Positions 49,486 to 58,498 of a stretch of 64,000 bases of DNA are shown piece by piece. The first letter of the stretch is position 1, and every line of letters starts with the position of its first letter. Position numbers and translations under genes: made by a program. The notes under the pieces were generated by a model, which saw only the letters and a list, made by a program, of their open reading frames with translations, did not search any database and was not told where the DNA came from. Source of the DNA: Methylobacterium sp. AMS5 (GTDB lineage Bacteria > Pseudomonadota > Alphaproteobacteria > Rhizobiales > Beijerinckiaceae); NCBI RefSeq assembly GCF_001542815.1, contig NZ_CP006992.1, positions 1,431,501 through 1,495,500 on the forward strand, in the 5' to 3' direction.

Positions 49486-50570
49486 CGGGCGCGAGCCTCC
49501 GGGACGTGGCGTTCGATCAGGGCCTCGGCGCGGGCGCGCGCCTCCGGCTCGAAGATCCGCAGCGGCACGGGCAGCACCTCGTCCCAGCGCATCGGCAGGA
49601 TCATCAGGTCGCCGGCCTGCGCGCGCCCGCGGAACAGCGGCCAGCCGAGATGAGCGTGCGCCCCGTCCTTCGCGGTGACGATGCCGGTCTCGCCGATCGC
49701 GATCTCGGCCTCGCCGGGCGGCGCCTCGGCTTCGAGCCGACGGGCGAGATCACCCGCGAACCAGCGGCGCGCGTAAGCGTGGACCGCGAAGAACCCTGCG
49801 ATCACCACGGCGGTGAAGGCGGCGGGCTTCCAGAAGTCGCTGGCGATCATCTCTGCGAAGAGCGGCAGCGTATCGGACAGTGGCACCCGGTAGGGATCGA
49901 TCGCCCAGAGCATCAGGAGCAGGGCGGGATAGAGCAGGGACAGGCCGAGGAGCCACGCGGCAGCCCCGGTGAGCCGGGCGCGGCGAGCCCAGGGATTCTC
50001 CAGGCTGCGCAGGATGAGCGGCACCCGCTCCTGCGCGGTCAGGCGCATCGTGGCGCGCACGGAATCGGGCCCCGTCTCCGGTTCGGCCGGCGGCGGGGCG
50101 GGGGCGGGCCGGTCGGCGCAGGCCTCGACCCAGCGGCGGATGCCCGCGAGGGTCTCCGCGCTCAGGGACGCCTTGGGCAGGACGATCGGCACCTCGCCGA
50201 TCTGCGTCGTCAAGAAGAGGTGGTGCCGGTCTTCCGCGAGGCCGCCGATGCGCGGCCAGGGTACGAAGCTCACGAGATCCGGCGCGGTCTGGGTCAGACC
50301 GGCCCCGTCGAGACGGTAGCGCACGGGGACCGGACCCGGATCGTGGCCGTCGCCGCCCGGTGGCCCCATCAGGGCCCGCACCCGGCGGCGGGCGAACCAG
50401 GGGTGGAGTGCGTGATTCGCGAGCAGGGCCAGCGCGATCAGCCCGAGGCCGGCGGCGAGCGGCAGCCAGTCGAAGCCCGGCAGGTCGCGCCAGAGTGCCG
50501 AAAGGCTGCGCCGGCCGCCGGACGTCGCCCAGGCCGAGACCGCGCCGAGCAGGGCGAGGAACCACAGCAC
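49482..50570 (-). CDS. YcxB-like membrane protein with internal duplication; start uncertain
   Basis: From the GTG at 50570 it has 362 residues with four hydrophobic helices. The frame is open to 50774, directly after the vWA stop, and that extension looks coding: APLSFEAPLTFEHRVTGNLYAQR before helix 1 mirrors VRATMRLTAQERVPLILRSLEN before helix 3. The protein is therefore a tandem duplication. No ATG, GTG or TTG occurs in frame between 50570 and the vWA stop; a CTG at 50730-50732 preceded by GGGAGG with 6-nt spacing could serve. The LTQTAPDLVSFVPWPRIGGL and VPIVLPKASL segments resemble the YcxB domain. Confidence 0.72.
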   Translation of the reverse strand: MLWFLALLGAVSAWATSGGRRSLSALWRDLPGFDWLPLAAGLGLIALALLANHALHPWFARRRVRALMGPPGGDGHDPGPVPVRYRLDGAGLTQTAPDLVSFVPWPRIGGLAEDRHHLFLTTQIGEVPIVLPKASLSAETLAGIRRWVEACADRPAPAPPPAEPETGPDSVRATMRLTAQERVPLILRSLENPWARRARLTGAAAWLLGLSLLYPALLLMLWAIDPYRVPLSDTLPLFAEMIASDFWKPAAFTAVVIAGFFAVHAYARRWFAGDLARRLEAEAPPGEAEIAIGETGIVTAKDGAHAHLGWPLFRGRAQAGDLMILPMRWDEVLPVPLRIFEPEARARAEALIERHVPEARAR

Positions 50571-50774
50571 CGGCAGGCCGAGGGTGAGGATGCGCCGCCG
50601 CTGCGCCGCGAGCGGCCCCCTCTGCGCGTAGAGGTTGCCCGTGACCCGGTGCTCGAAGGTGAGCGGGGCCTCGAAGCTCAGCGGCGCCTCCGGGACGGGC
50701 GGGCGGGCGGAGATGGCGGGGACGACGGGCAGGAAGAGCCTCCCGGGTTTCAGGTTTCGAGGAGACCGGAGCGC

Positions 50775-51941
50775 TCAGCCGTCGCGGGCGGCGGCCGGGA
50801 CCGCGGCGATGCCGGCGCCGGCGGCCCAGGCGGCGAGATCCTGCTTGCGGATCGCCGCCGCCATCATGTCGGGGAAGAGATCCGGCGTGCAGGCGAAGGC
50901 GGGCACGCCGAGTGCGGCGAGCCGCGCGGCCAGCCCCCGGTCGTAGGCCGGCGCGCCCTCGTCGGAGAGAGCGAGCAAGGCCACCACCTGCACGCCGGCC
51001 GCAACGAGGCGCTGGGCCTGGGCGAGCAAGCCGGCCTCGACCCCGCCCTCGTACAGGTCGGAGATCAGCACCAGCACCGTGTCCTCCGGCCGGGTGATGC
51101 GCGAGGCGCAGTAGCCGACCGCCCGGTTGATGTCGGTGCCGCCGCCGAGCTGGACCGAGAACAGCACCTCGACCGGATCGTCCATCGCGTCGGAGAGATC
51201 GACCACCTCGGTGTCGAACACCACGAGCCGGGTCGAGACGGCCGGCAGCGAGGCCATCACCGCACCGAAGATCGATGAGTAGACCACGGAATTGGCCATC
51301 GAGCCCGACTGGTCGATGCACAGGATCACGTCTTTGAGCGATCCGCGGCTCTTGCGCCCGTGGCCGAGGCGGGTCTCGGGGATGATGGTGCGATACTCCG
51401 CCTGATAGTGGCGCAGGTTCGCCCGGATGGTGCGGTTCCAGTCGATCTCGGCGTGGCGCGGGCGGCGGTTGAGGCTGGCGCGGTCGATCGCCCCGGTCAC
51501 GGCCTGCCGCAGCGGCTCCTCCAGCCGCTTCATCAACGCGTCCACGACCTTGCGCACGACGAGCCGCGCCGTCTCCTTGGTGCGGCCGCCGAGCAGGCCG
51601 CGCATCGAGATCAGGGTCGAGACGAGGCTGACGTCGGGCTGGACCGCCTCCAGCATCTCCGGCTCGGTCAGCATCCGCTTGAGGTCGAGCCGCTCGAAGG
51701 CGTCGCGCTGCATCACCTGCACCACGGAGGCCGGGAAGTAGTCGCGGATGTCGCCGAGCCAGCGCGGCACGGAGGGCGCGGAGGCGCCGAGACCCCCCTT
51801 GCGGTCCGAATCGTAGAGGGCGCCCATCGCCCGGTCGAGGCGCCCGTCGCGCTCGGTGAGGGTGCAGCCGGTGCCCTCGGCCGCCCCGCCGCCGAGCACG
51901 AGGCGCCAGCGGCGCAGGCGTTCCGCTTCGCGCGCACTCAT
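50775..51941 (-). CDS. von Willebrand factor A domain protein (YehP-like)
   Basis: 388 residues from the ATG at 51939-51941 that overlaps the DUF5682 stop. The N-terminal half is helical (MSAREAERLRRWRLVLGG, then MLTEPEMLEAVQPDVSLVSTL). The C-terminal vWA domain has the MIDAS motif CIDQSGSM (about 208-215), a GGGTDINRA threonine loop and LVLISDLYEGG. MoxR-partner vWA proteins bind metal and client proteins. The neighbours are the MoxR ATPase, DUF5682, DUF5691 and SWIM proteins in one overlapping operon, the set also seen around E. coli yehP. Confidence 0.88.
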   Translation of the reverse strand: MSAREAERLRRWRLVLGGGAAEGTGCTLTERDGRLDRAMGALYDSDRKGGLGASAPSVPRWLGDIRDYFPASVVQVMQRDAFERLDLKRMLTEPEMLEAVQPDVSLVSTLISMRGLLGGRTKETARLVVRKVVDALMKRLEEPLRQAVTGAIDRASLNRRPRHAEIDWNRTIRANLRHYQAEYRTIIPETRLGHGRKSRGSLKDVILCIDQSGSMANSVVYSSIFGAVMASLPAVSTRLVVFDTEVVDLSDAMDDPVEVLFSVQLGGGTDINRAVGYCASRITRPEDTVLVLISDLYEGGVEAGLLAQAQRLVAAGVQVVALLALSDEGAPAYDRGLAARLAALGVPAFACTPDLFPDMMAAAIRKQDLAAWAAGAGIAAVPAAARDG

Positions 51942-54259
51942 GCGGCGTCTCCCGTGGTTTCGTCCACCGTGCCGGCAGGCTCGGGGCCGAGCAGCAGGCG
52001 CAGGATCGGCAGCACCTTGGCCGCCCGCGCCGCGTCGAAGCCCTGGGCGCCTTCCGCCTCGCCGGGAGCGGCCCCGCCCGGCCGGGCCAGGGCCTCGCCG
52101 ACCGCCCGGCGCTCGGCCGGCGCCAGGGTCGCGAAGGTGCGGCGCACCAGCGGCAGCAACTCGGTGAAGAGATCCGCGTCGAGGCCGCAGAGCCATTCAT
52201 CGACCACCGCGAGCAATTCGCGCCCATGGATCAGCACGGTGCCGCTATCCTCCAGAAACCCCTCGATCCAGGCGGCGGCCGGTCCCGCACCCGAGGCCCG
52301 CGACAGGGCAAGGCGCAGGCGCTCGCCGGCCGCATCCGCTGCAATGGCGCGGTCGTCGAACAGCAGGCGCACGGCGCGGCCGACGACGCGGCCGTGGACA
52401 TGCTCCTGATCGGCCAGCGCCTGCAACGCCTCCCCCCAGACCGCCTTCAACGCCGGCTCCTCGATCAGCGCGACCGCGCCGGAGACGGCGACGATGCGCG
52501 CCTTGGCGGCGCTCGCCGCGTCGTCGTCGAGGCTCTGGCAGGCGGCGACGAGCCCGGCGGCGGCGCGGGGCACGAGGCCCCGCACCACGGCGAGCACGGG
52601 TTCGGTGTCGGAGGAGCGCACCGAGCCGTAGCGGGCGAGTTCGGCGAGCGGGGGCAGCGCGTCCATCAGGTCGAACACGTCGGCCGAGACCGCGGCGCGG
52701 TCGGTGAGCGCGCGGATCACCTCCGCCGTGGCCCCGGCGAGATCGGCGTCGAGCAGGGTGCCGATCAGGCCGGAAAGCTCGGCGACGCGGGTCGCCTCCC
52801 GCGCGCGGACCCGCACCCGGCCGGCGGCGGCCTCGGCGACGGTGCCGCCCTCGGCCGAGGCCGCCACCAGCTCCACCACCCATTCCGGCTGCCACGCCAG
52901 GAACCAGCCCTCCTTGAAGGTGCCGCGCCCGCGCGCCTCGCGCCGCTCCCCCCAGGGGATGCCGATCAGGGTCAGCCGGTTGAGGAAATGGCTGCGGGCG
53001 AGATCCGTCTCCTTGCGCAGGTCGAGGGTGATCTCGCCGGCGGAAGCGCCCGGCTTGAGGCGCAGGCGCCGGCACTGCGCCTCGAAATCCGCCTCGACCG
53101 GGGTGCCGGGGCTGTCCGGCGGGGTGGCGCCGAGGCGCTCGCCAATGACGAGCTTGCGCCGGATCAGCCCCATCGGCGCCGGGTCGGCAAAGCAGAGCGT
53201 GGCCTGGGCGGCCTCATCGAGATCGTCGAGGGAGGGCCGCGACCGGCCGCGGAAACCCGCCAGCGCCTCGGCGAGCCGGGCCGCCTCGATCACCGAGGCC
53301 GGCGAGGCGTCGAGATCGGCCTCCCGCAGCAGGGCGGCGGCGCGGGCGAGCCAGCGGGCGGCGACCCGACCCTCGTGGTGCCACAGGGTGTCGTACCATT
53401 CCGGCGAGAGCACCCCGGCGCGGTAGCCGGAGGCGAAGGCGAGGCGCTCGTAGGACCAGGGTGCCCAGGCGGCGGCGACCTTGGTCTTGGGCAGGTTCTT
53501 CAGGGTCGCGGCATCGGCGCCGGCCTGGCCCCTGGCGTCGTGGCGGGCGAGCGCCGGCACGTGCCACGCGCCGCAGACCACGGCGATGCGCGCGAACCCC
53601 TCCTTGGCCGCCCGCCGGATCGCGCTGCGCATATGCGCCTCGCGCGCCTCCTCGCGGAAGGCCTCGTCGGGGTCGGTCCCGGCGCCCTCGCGCAGGGCCG
53701 CCATCGCCTCGCCGATCGCGGCGAACACGTCGCCGTCGGCGCCCGCGCGGCTCTCGACCAGCGCGTCCCACCAGCGCTCGCCGTCCGGGTAGCCGGCGAG
53801 TGCCGCGAGTTCGCCGAGCGGATCGCGCCGGATCGCGGCCGGTGCCGGCCCGTCCCCGGACGGGGTTTCGGCCGCCTCGGAGACCGGCTCCGCATCGATC
53901 GGTGCGGCCTCCGGCGCGCCGAAGCCGTCGGCGAGCTGGATCGCGTGCGGCAGGTCGATGAAGCGCAGGGTCGCGCCCGCCGCGATGCCGAAGCGCATCG
54001 CCACCCATTCGGGCGAGAAGGCCGCGAAGGGAAAGAAGGCGCATTCGCGCGGCCGGTCCGGCCGGTAGACGAGGAGCGCGACGGGGGGCGCCATGCCCTC
54101 CTGCGCGACGAGCGGGATCAGCGCGTCGGCGTCCGGCGGCCCCTCGATCAGCAGGCAATCGGGGTTGAGCGCGTCGAGCGCCGCCTTGAGCGAGCGGGCC
54201 GAGCCGGGGCCGTGGTGGCGGATGCCGAAGAGGCGGATATCGGGCATCGCTCGGGTCAC
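51938..54259 (-). CDS. DUF5682 family protein
   Basis: 773 residues from a GTG at 54259 that overlaps the MoxR stop (the ATG at 54247 is the alternative). The N-terminus IRLFGIRHHGPGSARSLKAALD, LLIEGPPDADALI and the later AVVCGAWHVPALARHD resemble the GxxH/Glu motifs of TraB/ChaN/EreA-like putative metallohydrolases, which is my inference. The long helical remainder is typical of DUF5682. No signal peptide or membrane helix is seen. It is a constant partner of MoxR and vWA genes in this type of operon; the function is unknown. Confidence 0.85.
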   Translation of the reverse strand: MTRAMPDIRLFGIRHHGPGSARSLKAALDALNPDCLLIEGPPDADALIPLVAQEGMAPPVALLVYRPDRPRECAFFPFAAFSPEWVAMRFGIAAGATLRFIDLPHAIQLADGFGAPEAAPIDAEPVSEAAETPSGDGPAPAAIRRDPLGELAALAGYPDGERWWDALVESRAGADGDVFAAIGEAMAALREGAGTDPDEAFREEAREAHMRSAIRRAAKEGFARIAVVCGAWHVPALARHDARGQAGADAATLKNLPKTKVAAAWAPWSYERLAFASGYRAGVLSPEWYDTLWHHEGRVAARWLARAAALLREADLDASPASVIEAARLAEALAGFRGRSRPSLDDLDEAAQATLCFADPAPMGLIRRKLVIGERLGATPPDSPGTPVEADFEAQCRRLRLKPGASAGEITLDLRKETDLARSHFLNRLTLIGIPWGERREARGRGTFKEGWFLAWQPEWVVELVAASAEGGTVAEAAAGRVRVRAREATRVAELSGLIGTLLDADLAGATAEVIRALTDRAAVSADVFDLMDALPPLAELARYGSVRSSDTEPVLAVVRGLVPRAAAGLVAACQSLDDDAASAAKARIVAVSGAVALIEEPALKAVWGEALQALADQEHVHGRVVGRAVRLLFDDRAIAADAAGERLRLALSRASGAGPAAAWIEGFLEDSGTVLIHGRELLAVVDEWLCGLDADLFTELLPLVRRTFATLAPAERRAVGEALARPGGAAPGEAEGAQGFDAARAAKVLPILRLLLGPEPAGTVDETTGDAA

Positions 54260-55356
54260 GCGCTCGCGCGGGCGGCCTTGTAGAAATCCTTCCAGCCGTC
54301 GCGCTCCTTCACCACGGTTTCGAGATACTCGCGCCAGACGATGGCGTCCTGCACCGGGTCCTTCACCACGGCCCCACTGATCCCCGAGACGAGGTCGTGG
54401 GCCGAGAGGCGGCCGTCGCCGAAATGCGCGGCGAGCGCCAGCCCGCTGCCGACGACGCTGATCGCTTCGGCCGTCGAGAGCGTGCCCGAGGGCTGTTTCA
54501 CCTTGCTCTTGCCATCCGCCGTCACCCCCTCGCGCAGCTCGCGAAAGATCGTGACGACGCGGCGGATCTGCTCGGCGCCCGGCGGCTCGGCAGGGATCTC
54601 GAAGGCGCGCCCGAGCGCGGCGACACGGGTCTCGACGATGGCGATCTCGGCCTCGATCGTGGCCGGCGGCGGCAGCACCACGGTGTTGAAGCGGCGCTTC
54701 AAGGCGCTCGACAACTCGTTGACGCCGCGGTCCCGGTTGTTGGCCGTGGCGATGAGGTTGAAGCCCTTCTGGGCCGCGACCTCCTCGTTCAGCTCGGGGA
54801 TCGGCAGGGTCTTTTCCGAGAGGACGGTGATGAAGCTGTCCTGCGTCTCGGAGGGGATGCGGGTCAGTTCCTCGACGCGGGCGATGCGACCCTCGTTCAT
54901 CGCCCGCATGATCGGCGAGGCCACCACCGCCTCGCGGCTCGGGCCCTTGGCCAGCAGCAGCGCGTAGTTCCAGCCGTAGCGGATCGCCTCCTCGCTGGTG
55001 CCGGCGGTGCCCTGCACGATCAGCCGCGATGTGCCGCAGATCGCGGCGGCCAGATGCTCGCTGACCCAGCTCTTGGCGGTGCCCGGCACGCCGAGCAGCA
55101 GCAGCGCCCGGTCGGTGGCGAGCGTGGCCACCGCGACCTCCATCAGGCGTCGGTCGCCGATATATTTCGGGCTGACCTCGAAGCCCGACGGGAGTTTGCC
55201 GCCGAGCAGGTAGGTGACGACGGCCTGCGGCGACATCTGCCAGTTCGGCGGGCGCGGCCGGTCGTCGGATTCGCGCAGGGCGGCGATCTCCTCGGCGAAG
55301 GCATCCTCGGCGGCTTGGCGCAGCTGCGCGGTCTTGACGGCGTGGGTCGATGTCAT
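54256..55356 (-). CDS. MoxR-type AAA+ ATPase (YehL-like)
   Basis: 366 residues from the ATG at 55354-55356. Walker A is LLGVPGTAKSWVSEHL (about 88-103). The Walker B position reads ARVEELTRIP instead of hhhDE, a feature I would expect of this subfamily. Sensor 1 is LIATANNRDRGVNELS, with arginine finger region ALKRRFNTVVLP. MoxR ATPases act as chaperones that activate or assemble complexes together with vWA proteins. Its start overlaps the DUF5691 stop and its stop overlaps the DUF5682 start. Confidence 0.9.
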   Translation of the reverse strand: MTSTHAVKTAQLRQAAEDAFAEEIAALRESDDRPRPPNWQMSPQAVVTYLLGGKLPSGFEVSPKYIGDRRLMEVAVATLATDRALLLLGVPGTAKSWVSEHLAAAICGTSRLIVQGTAGTSEEAIRYGWNYALLLAKGPSREAVVASPIMRAMNEGRIARVEELTRIPSETQDSFITVLSEKTLPIPELNEEVAAQKGFNLIATANNRDRGVNELSSALKRRFNTVVLPPPATIEAEIAIVETRVAALGRAFEIPAEPPGAEQIRRVVTIFRELREGVTADGKSKVKQPSGTLSTAEAISVVGSGLALAAHFGDGRLSAHDLVSGISGAVVKDPVQDAIVWREYLETVVKERDGWKDFYKAARASA

Positions 55357-56936
55357 CCTTGAGCCGTTCCCCCTGTGGTGGTCTCCGGTCGGAAGTCGCG
55401 CCGGATCGCGGCGCGCAGTTCCAGCACGCCCGTCAATCCCGTGAGCTGCGTGCGCAGGCGGTCGCCGTCCTCCTCGGGCAGGCGTGCCAGGATGGCGGCG
55501 GCGGCGGCCGCGCTGTCGTCGCTTGGCCAGAGCCGGTTGCCGAGGCGGGCGATCACCCAGGGCTTGGCCAGATCGCGCCGCAGGGCGTCGGAACCGCGGG
55601 TGACGAAGGCGAGCCAGTCGAGAAGCACGGTGCTGAAGGCTTCCGAAAAATGCTCCGGGCCTTGGCCCAGCACGGCCAGCACCACCTCGATCTTGCGGGC
55701 GCGGATCAAAGCCGCGACCCGGGCCTCCCATTCGGCGTCGGGCAGGAGGTCGAGTGCCTCCGCCCACATTCCGAGAACCTCGTTGGTGCGGCGGACCCCG
55801 GTGACCTTGCCCTCGTAGGCCTCGGCGGTGAGGTCGGCCATCGCCTCCGCCCAGGCCGGGTCGAGCGTGCGCTTGGCCGCCGAGAACAGGCCGTGGAAGA
55901 CCGGATCGGCCCACTCGCTGCGCAGGGCCAGCTCGATCCAGAGCCGCGGCGGATGCTCGGCGAAGGCGTGGAGCGGCGCGCGCGCCAGGATTGCTCGCAG
56001 CAAGCCGGCCCGGGCACCGCCGCCGCGCCGCTCCCAGCTGTTCGCTTCGACGCCGTCACGGGCCAGTTCCGGGCTCTCCTCCGGCAGGGTGACGACGAGA
56101 TTATGCGTGGTGCCGCCCAGCAGCTTGCGCTTGCTCTCGACGCTCAGCGCGGCCCGGGCGCGGGCCGCCATGCGCTCGGCAGAGCGCGAGCCGGGAAGGC
56201 TTGGCAGCAGGTGCTGCGCGGCCAGCCGCACGCCGCTGGCGCGGTCGTCGAGGCAAGATTCGAGGAAGGGCTCGTCGGCCGCCGACAGGCCGGTCGCCAG
56301 GGCGTGAACCAGGGCCTCGCGCGCATCGGCCTTCTCCTTGCGGAAGACCGGCTCCAGCGCGGCGCGGGCGCCTTCGGGATCGCGGGTGCGGAACGCGGTG
56401 AAGGCGGCGCGCCGCTCGGCCACCGTGCCCTCGGTCCAATCCGAAGCCTCCGCCGCGTCCGATCCTTCGGCCGGGGCCTCGCCGCAGGCACGGGCGAGCC
56501 AGTCGAGTTCGGCGCCCACGACCTCCTGCGCCGTGGCGGGCAGGGTGCCGCGCTGCTGCATCAAGGCCTGGAGCAGCCAAGCGGGCGGGCGCGCGCCCGT
56601 CGCTGCGGCGAGTTCGAACCACTCCTCCACGCGGTCGCGCGCGCGAGTGCCCTCGGTGAGGAGGCCATAGAGCCGCGTCGCGGCGGCGGGCGGGCAGTCC
56701 GGCCCGAAGCGGCCGCGCTCCTCCGGCGGCGCCAGCGCCTCCGGCCCGAGTTCCAGACCGGCGAGGTGGTGGGCGCCCTCGGCGGCGAGCCGAGCCAGCA
56801 GGGCGGCGCCGGGATCGGCCTCGGCGACGAGGGCGGTCAGCGCCGAGGGCGCCGAGGGCGGGGCGCGCTCGGCCCCGAGCAGCGCGGCGGCGAGCGTCGG
56901 CTCCCAACCGTCCGGGGCACGTTCGGTCGCGTCCAT
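55353..56936 (-). CDS. DUF5691 family protein
   Basis: 527 residues from the ATG at 56934-56936 (TGATG junction with the SWIM gene). It is entirely helical and Ala/Leu/Arg-rich, with repeated RRAAFTAFRTRDPEGARAALEPVF and SCLDDRASGVRLAAQHLLPSLPGS segments like HEAT-type repeats. The LPEESPELARDGVEANSWERRGGGARAGLLRAIL block is characteristic of DUF5691. It probably acts as a scaffold in the MoxR/vWA system. No catalytic motif is visible. Confidence 0.85.
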   Translation of the reverse strand: MDATERAPDGWEPTLAAALLGAERAPPSAPSALTALVAEADPGAALLARLAAEGAHHLAGLELGPEALAPPEERGRFGPDCPPAAATRLYGLLTEGTRARDRVEEWFELAAATGARPPAWLLQALMQQRGTLPATAQEVVGAELDWLARACGEAPAEGSDAAEASDWTEGTVAERRAAFTAFRTRDPEGARAALEPVFRKEKADAREALVHALATGLSAADEPFLESCLDDRASGVRLAAQHLLPSLPGSRSAERMAARARAALSVESKRKLLGGTTHNLVVTLPEESPELARDGVEANSWERRGGGARAGLLRAILARAPLHAFAEHPPRLWIELALRSEWADPVFHGLFSAAKRTLDPAWAEAMADLTAEAYEGKVTGVRRTNEVLGMWAEALDLLPDAEWEARVAALIRARKIEVVLAVLGQGPEHFSEAFSTVLLDWLAFVTRGSDALRRDLAKPWVIARLGNRLWPSDDSAAAAAAILARLPEEDGDRLRTQLTGLTGVLELRAAIRRDFRPETTTGGTAQG

Positions 56937-58303
56937 CAGGCCACCTGCAGCAGGATGGGCTGCGAATCCTGCGCCGGCATCGCGTAGAGGCGGCCCTCCG
57001 CGATCAGGGCAAGGGGGCTCAGGCCGTAGCCGTCGTAGAGGCCGAACAGATCGACCGGGCGGCCTGCCGCCACCGCGAGCAGACTCGGCAGGCGCGGCTC
57101 GGCCCGCAGCGCGAGGCTGCCGGTGGCGTCGCCCGCCGCGAAGGCCGCCGCGCTGCCGGTGGCGAGGCGCCCGAGCCGCACGCTCCCCAGCCGCACCGGC
57201 CAGCGCTCGAGCCAGGGCGCACGCGACAGCATCTCGGAGAAGGCGTCCCGCGCCGCCGCGACGCTGGCCGCGCCGGGCAGCACAGCCTGTGCCGCCGGGC
57301 CGGCACGGCCCTCGCGGAAAACAGCGCGCAACGGCGGGTCGCCGGGCTGGAAGGCGAGCGCGCCGGAAAAATCCTGGCCGGCGGCGGGGGCCGGCGGCAG
57401 GGGCGAGCCCACGGTCCCGTAATCGATGACCTGGGCCAGGGCGCCGCTGGCGCGACCGATGAGCCAGACCGAGCGGGCGGTCAGCCGGTCCTCCTCCTCG
57501 ACCGCATGGGCCAGCACCGCCCAGGTGTCGGCATGGTCCGGCCGGGCCGCCATCTCCTCGGCGGTGACGGGGTAGCCGAGCGCGGCGCGCACGCCCGCCG
57601 CCTGATCGGGCGACAGCGCATCGAGGCGGCGGGCGGCCCGGAGCAACAGGGCGAGCCGGCCGAGGCCGAGCCCGAGTGCGGCTTCCGGCCGGGGCGCGCC
57701 GGCCTGAGGCGCCGCCGCGATCAGCCCCGGCAGGGCACGCACCCGGCGGGCGAGGCCCGGCGCCTGCCCGTCCACGAGGCGCCCGGCCATGCGGTCCCAG
57801 AAGGCGTAGGGTTCGGCGCGCGCGGCGGCGAGCCCGCGCCGCATCAGATCGCGCAGCCAGAGGTCGAGTTCGTCGCGTGCTGCCGCGACCCGGTCCTCGC
57901 GGGCCTGACGCCGCTTGGCCTGTGCCCGCTCGTCGACGGGCTTGGCGGGTTCCTTCGCCCGGGTCTCGGCCGCGGCGGCGCGGCTCTCGCGCCCCTTCAT
58001 CCAGGCGGCGGCCCAGTCCGGCGGCTCGCCCTCGGCGATCGGAGCGCTCGCATCGACCAGCATCAGGCCGAGGCCGTGCTTGCAGGGGAACTTGCGGCTC
58101 GGGCAGGTGCATTTCGAGGACGGCCCGGCGAGATCCGCGACCGTGCGGTAGGGGCTCGCCCCGCTGCCCTTGATCTCGCCCCAGATCACCGTCCCCGCCC
58201 GGCCGAGACCGGCCCATTTCTGCGGTTTTCCCTGATCCTGCCCGGCCTTGCGGCTCGACGCGTCGGGGGCGAGATCGAGGATTTGGGCAGTCGTCAGGCT
58301 CAT
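56936..58303 (-). CDS. SWIM zinc-finger domain protein (YehQ-like)
   Basis: 455 residues. The SWIM motif CxCx6CxH is intact near the N-terminus: C65, C67, C74, H76 in KCTCPSRKFPCKHG. The rest is an Ala/Arg-rich helical region followed by beta-rich segments (SVWLIGRASGALAQVIDYG). SWIM domains bind zinc and mediate protein or nucleic-acid contacts. It is the first gene of the seven-gene leftward operon, so the operon promoter should lie in 58304-58498, downstream of zwf; I could not assign boxes. Confidence 0.88.
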   Translation of the reverse strand: MSLTTAQILDLAPDASSRKAGQDQGKPQKWAGLGRAGTVIWGEIKGSGASPYRTVADLAGPSSKCTCPSRKFPCKHGLGLMLVDASAPIAEGEPPDWAAAWMKGRESRAAAAETRAKEPAKPVDERAQAKRRQAREDRVAAARDELDLWLRDLMRRGLAAARAEPYAFWDRMAGRLVDGQAPGLARRVRALPGLIAAAPQAGAPRPEAALGLGLGRLALLLRAARRLDALSPDQAAGVRAALGYPVTAEEMAARPDHADTWAVLAHAVEEEDRLTARSVWLIGRASGALAQVIDYGTVGSPLPPAPAAGQDFSGALAFQPGDPPLRAVFREGRAGPAAQAVLPGAASVAAARDAFSEMLSRAPWLERWPVRLGSVRLGRLATGSAAAFAAGDATGSLALRAEPRLPSLLAVAAGRPVDLFGLYDGYGLSPLALIAEGRLYAMPAQDSQPILLQVA

Positions 58304-58498
58304 GCGGCTCGCGTGGCTGAATGTCCGTCAGTCGAATCGTTGGACAACCAGATTAGACAGATCGGCTCGATGAGCAAGTTTTCCTGCCAACCCTCTTTTC
58401 GGTGAGCCGGCAATCGTCTTGACGACGGCTGATCTGTGACTAAGCTGAGAAGTATTCCAGTTTATCACCCTGGGCACGAATCGTTGCCTGCGGGGCGC

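Noticed and set aside
52226..54283. A 685-codon open frame on the plus strand
   Set aside because: Antisense shadow of the DUF5682 gene, which has proper overlaps with its operon neighbours.
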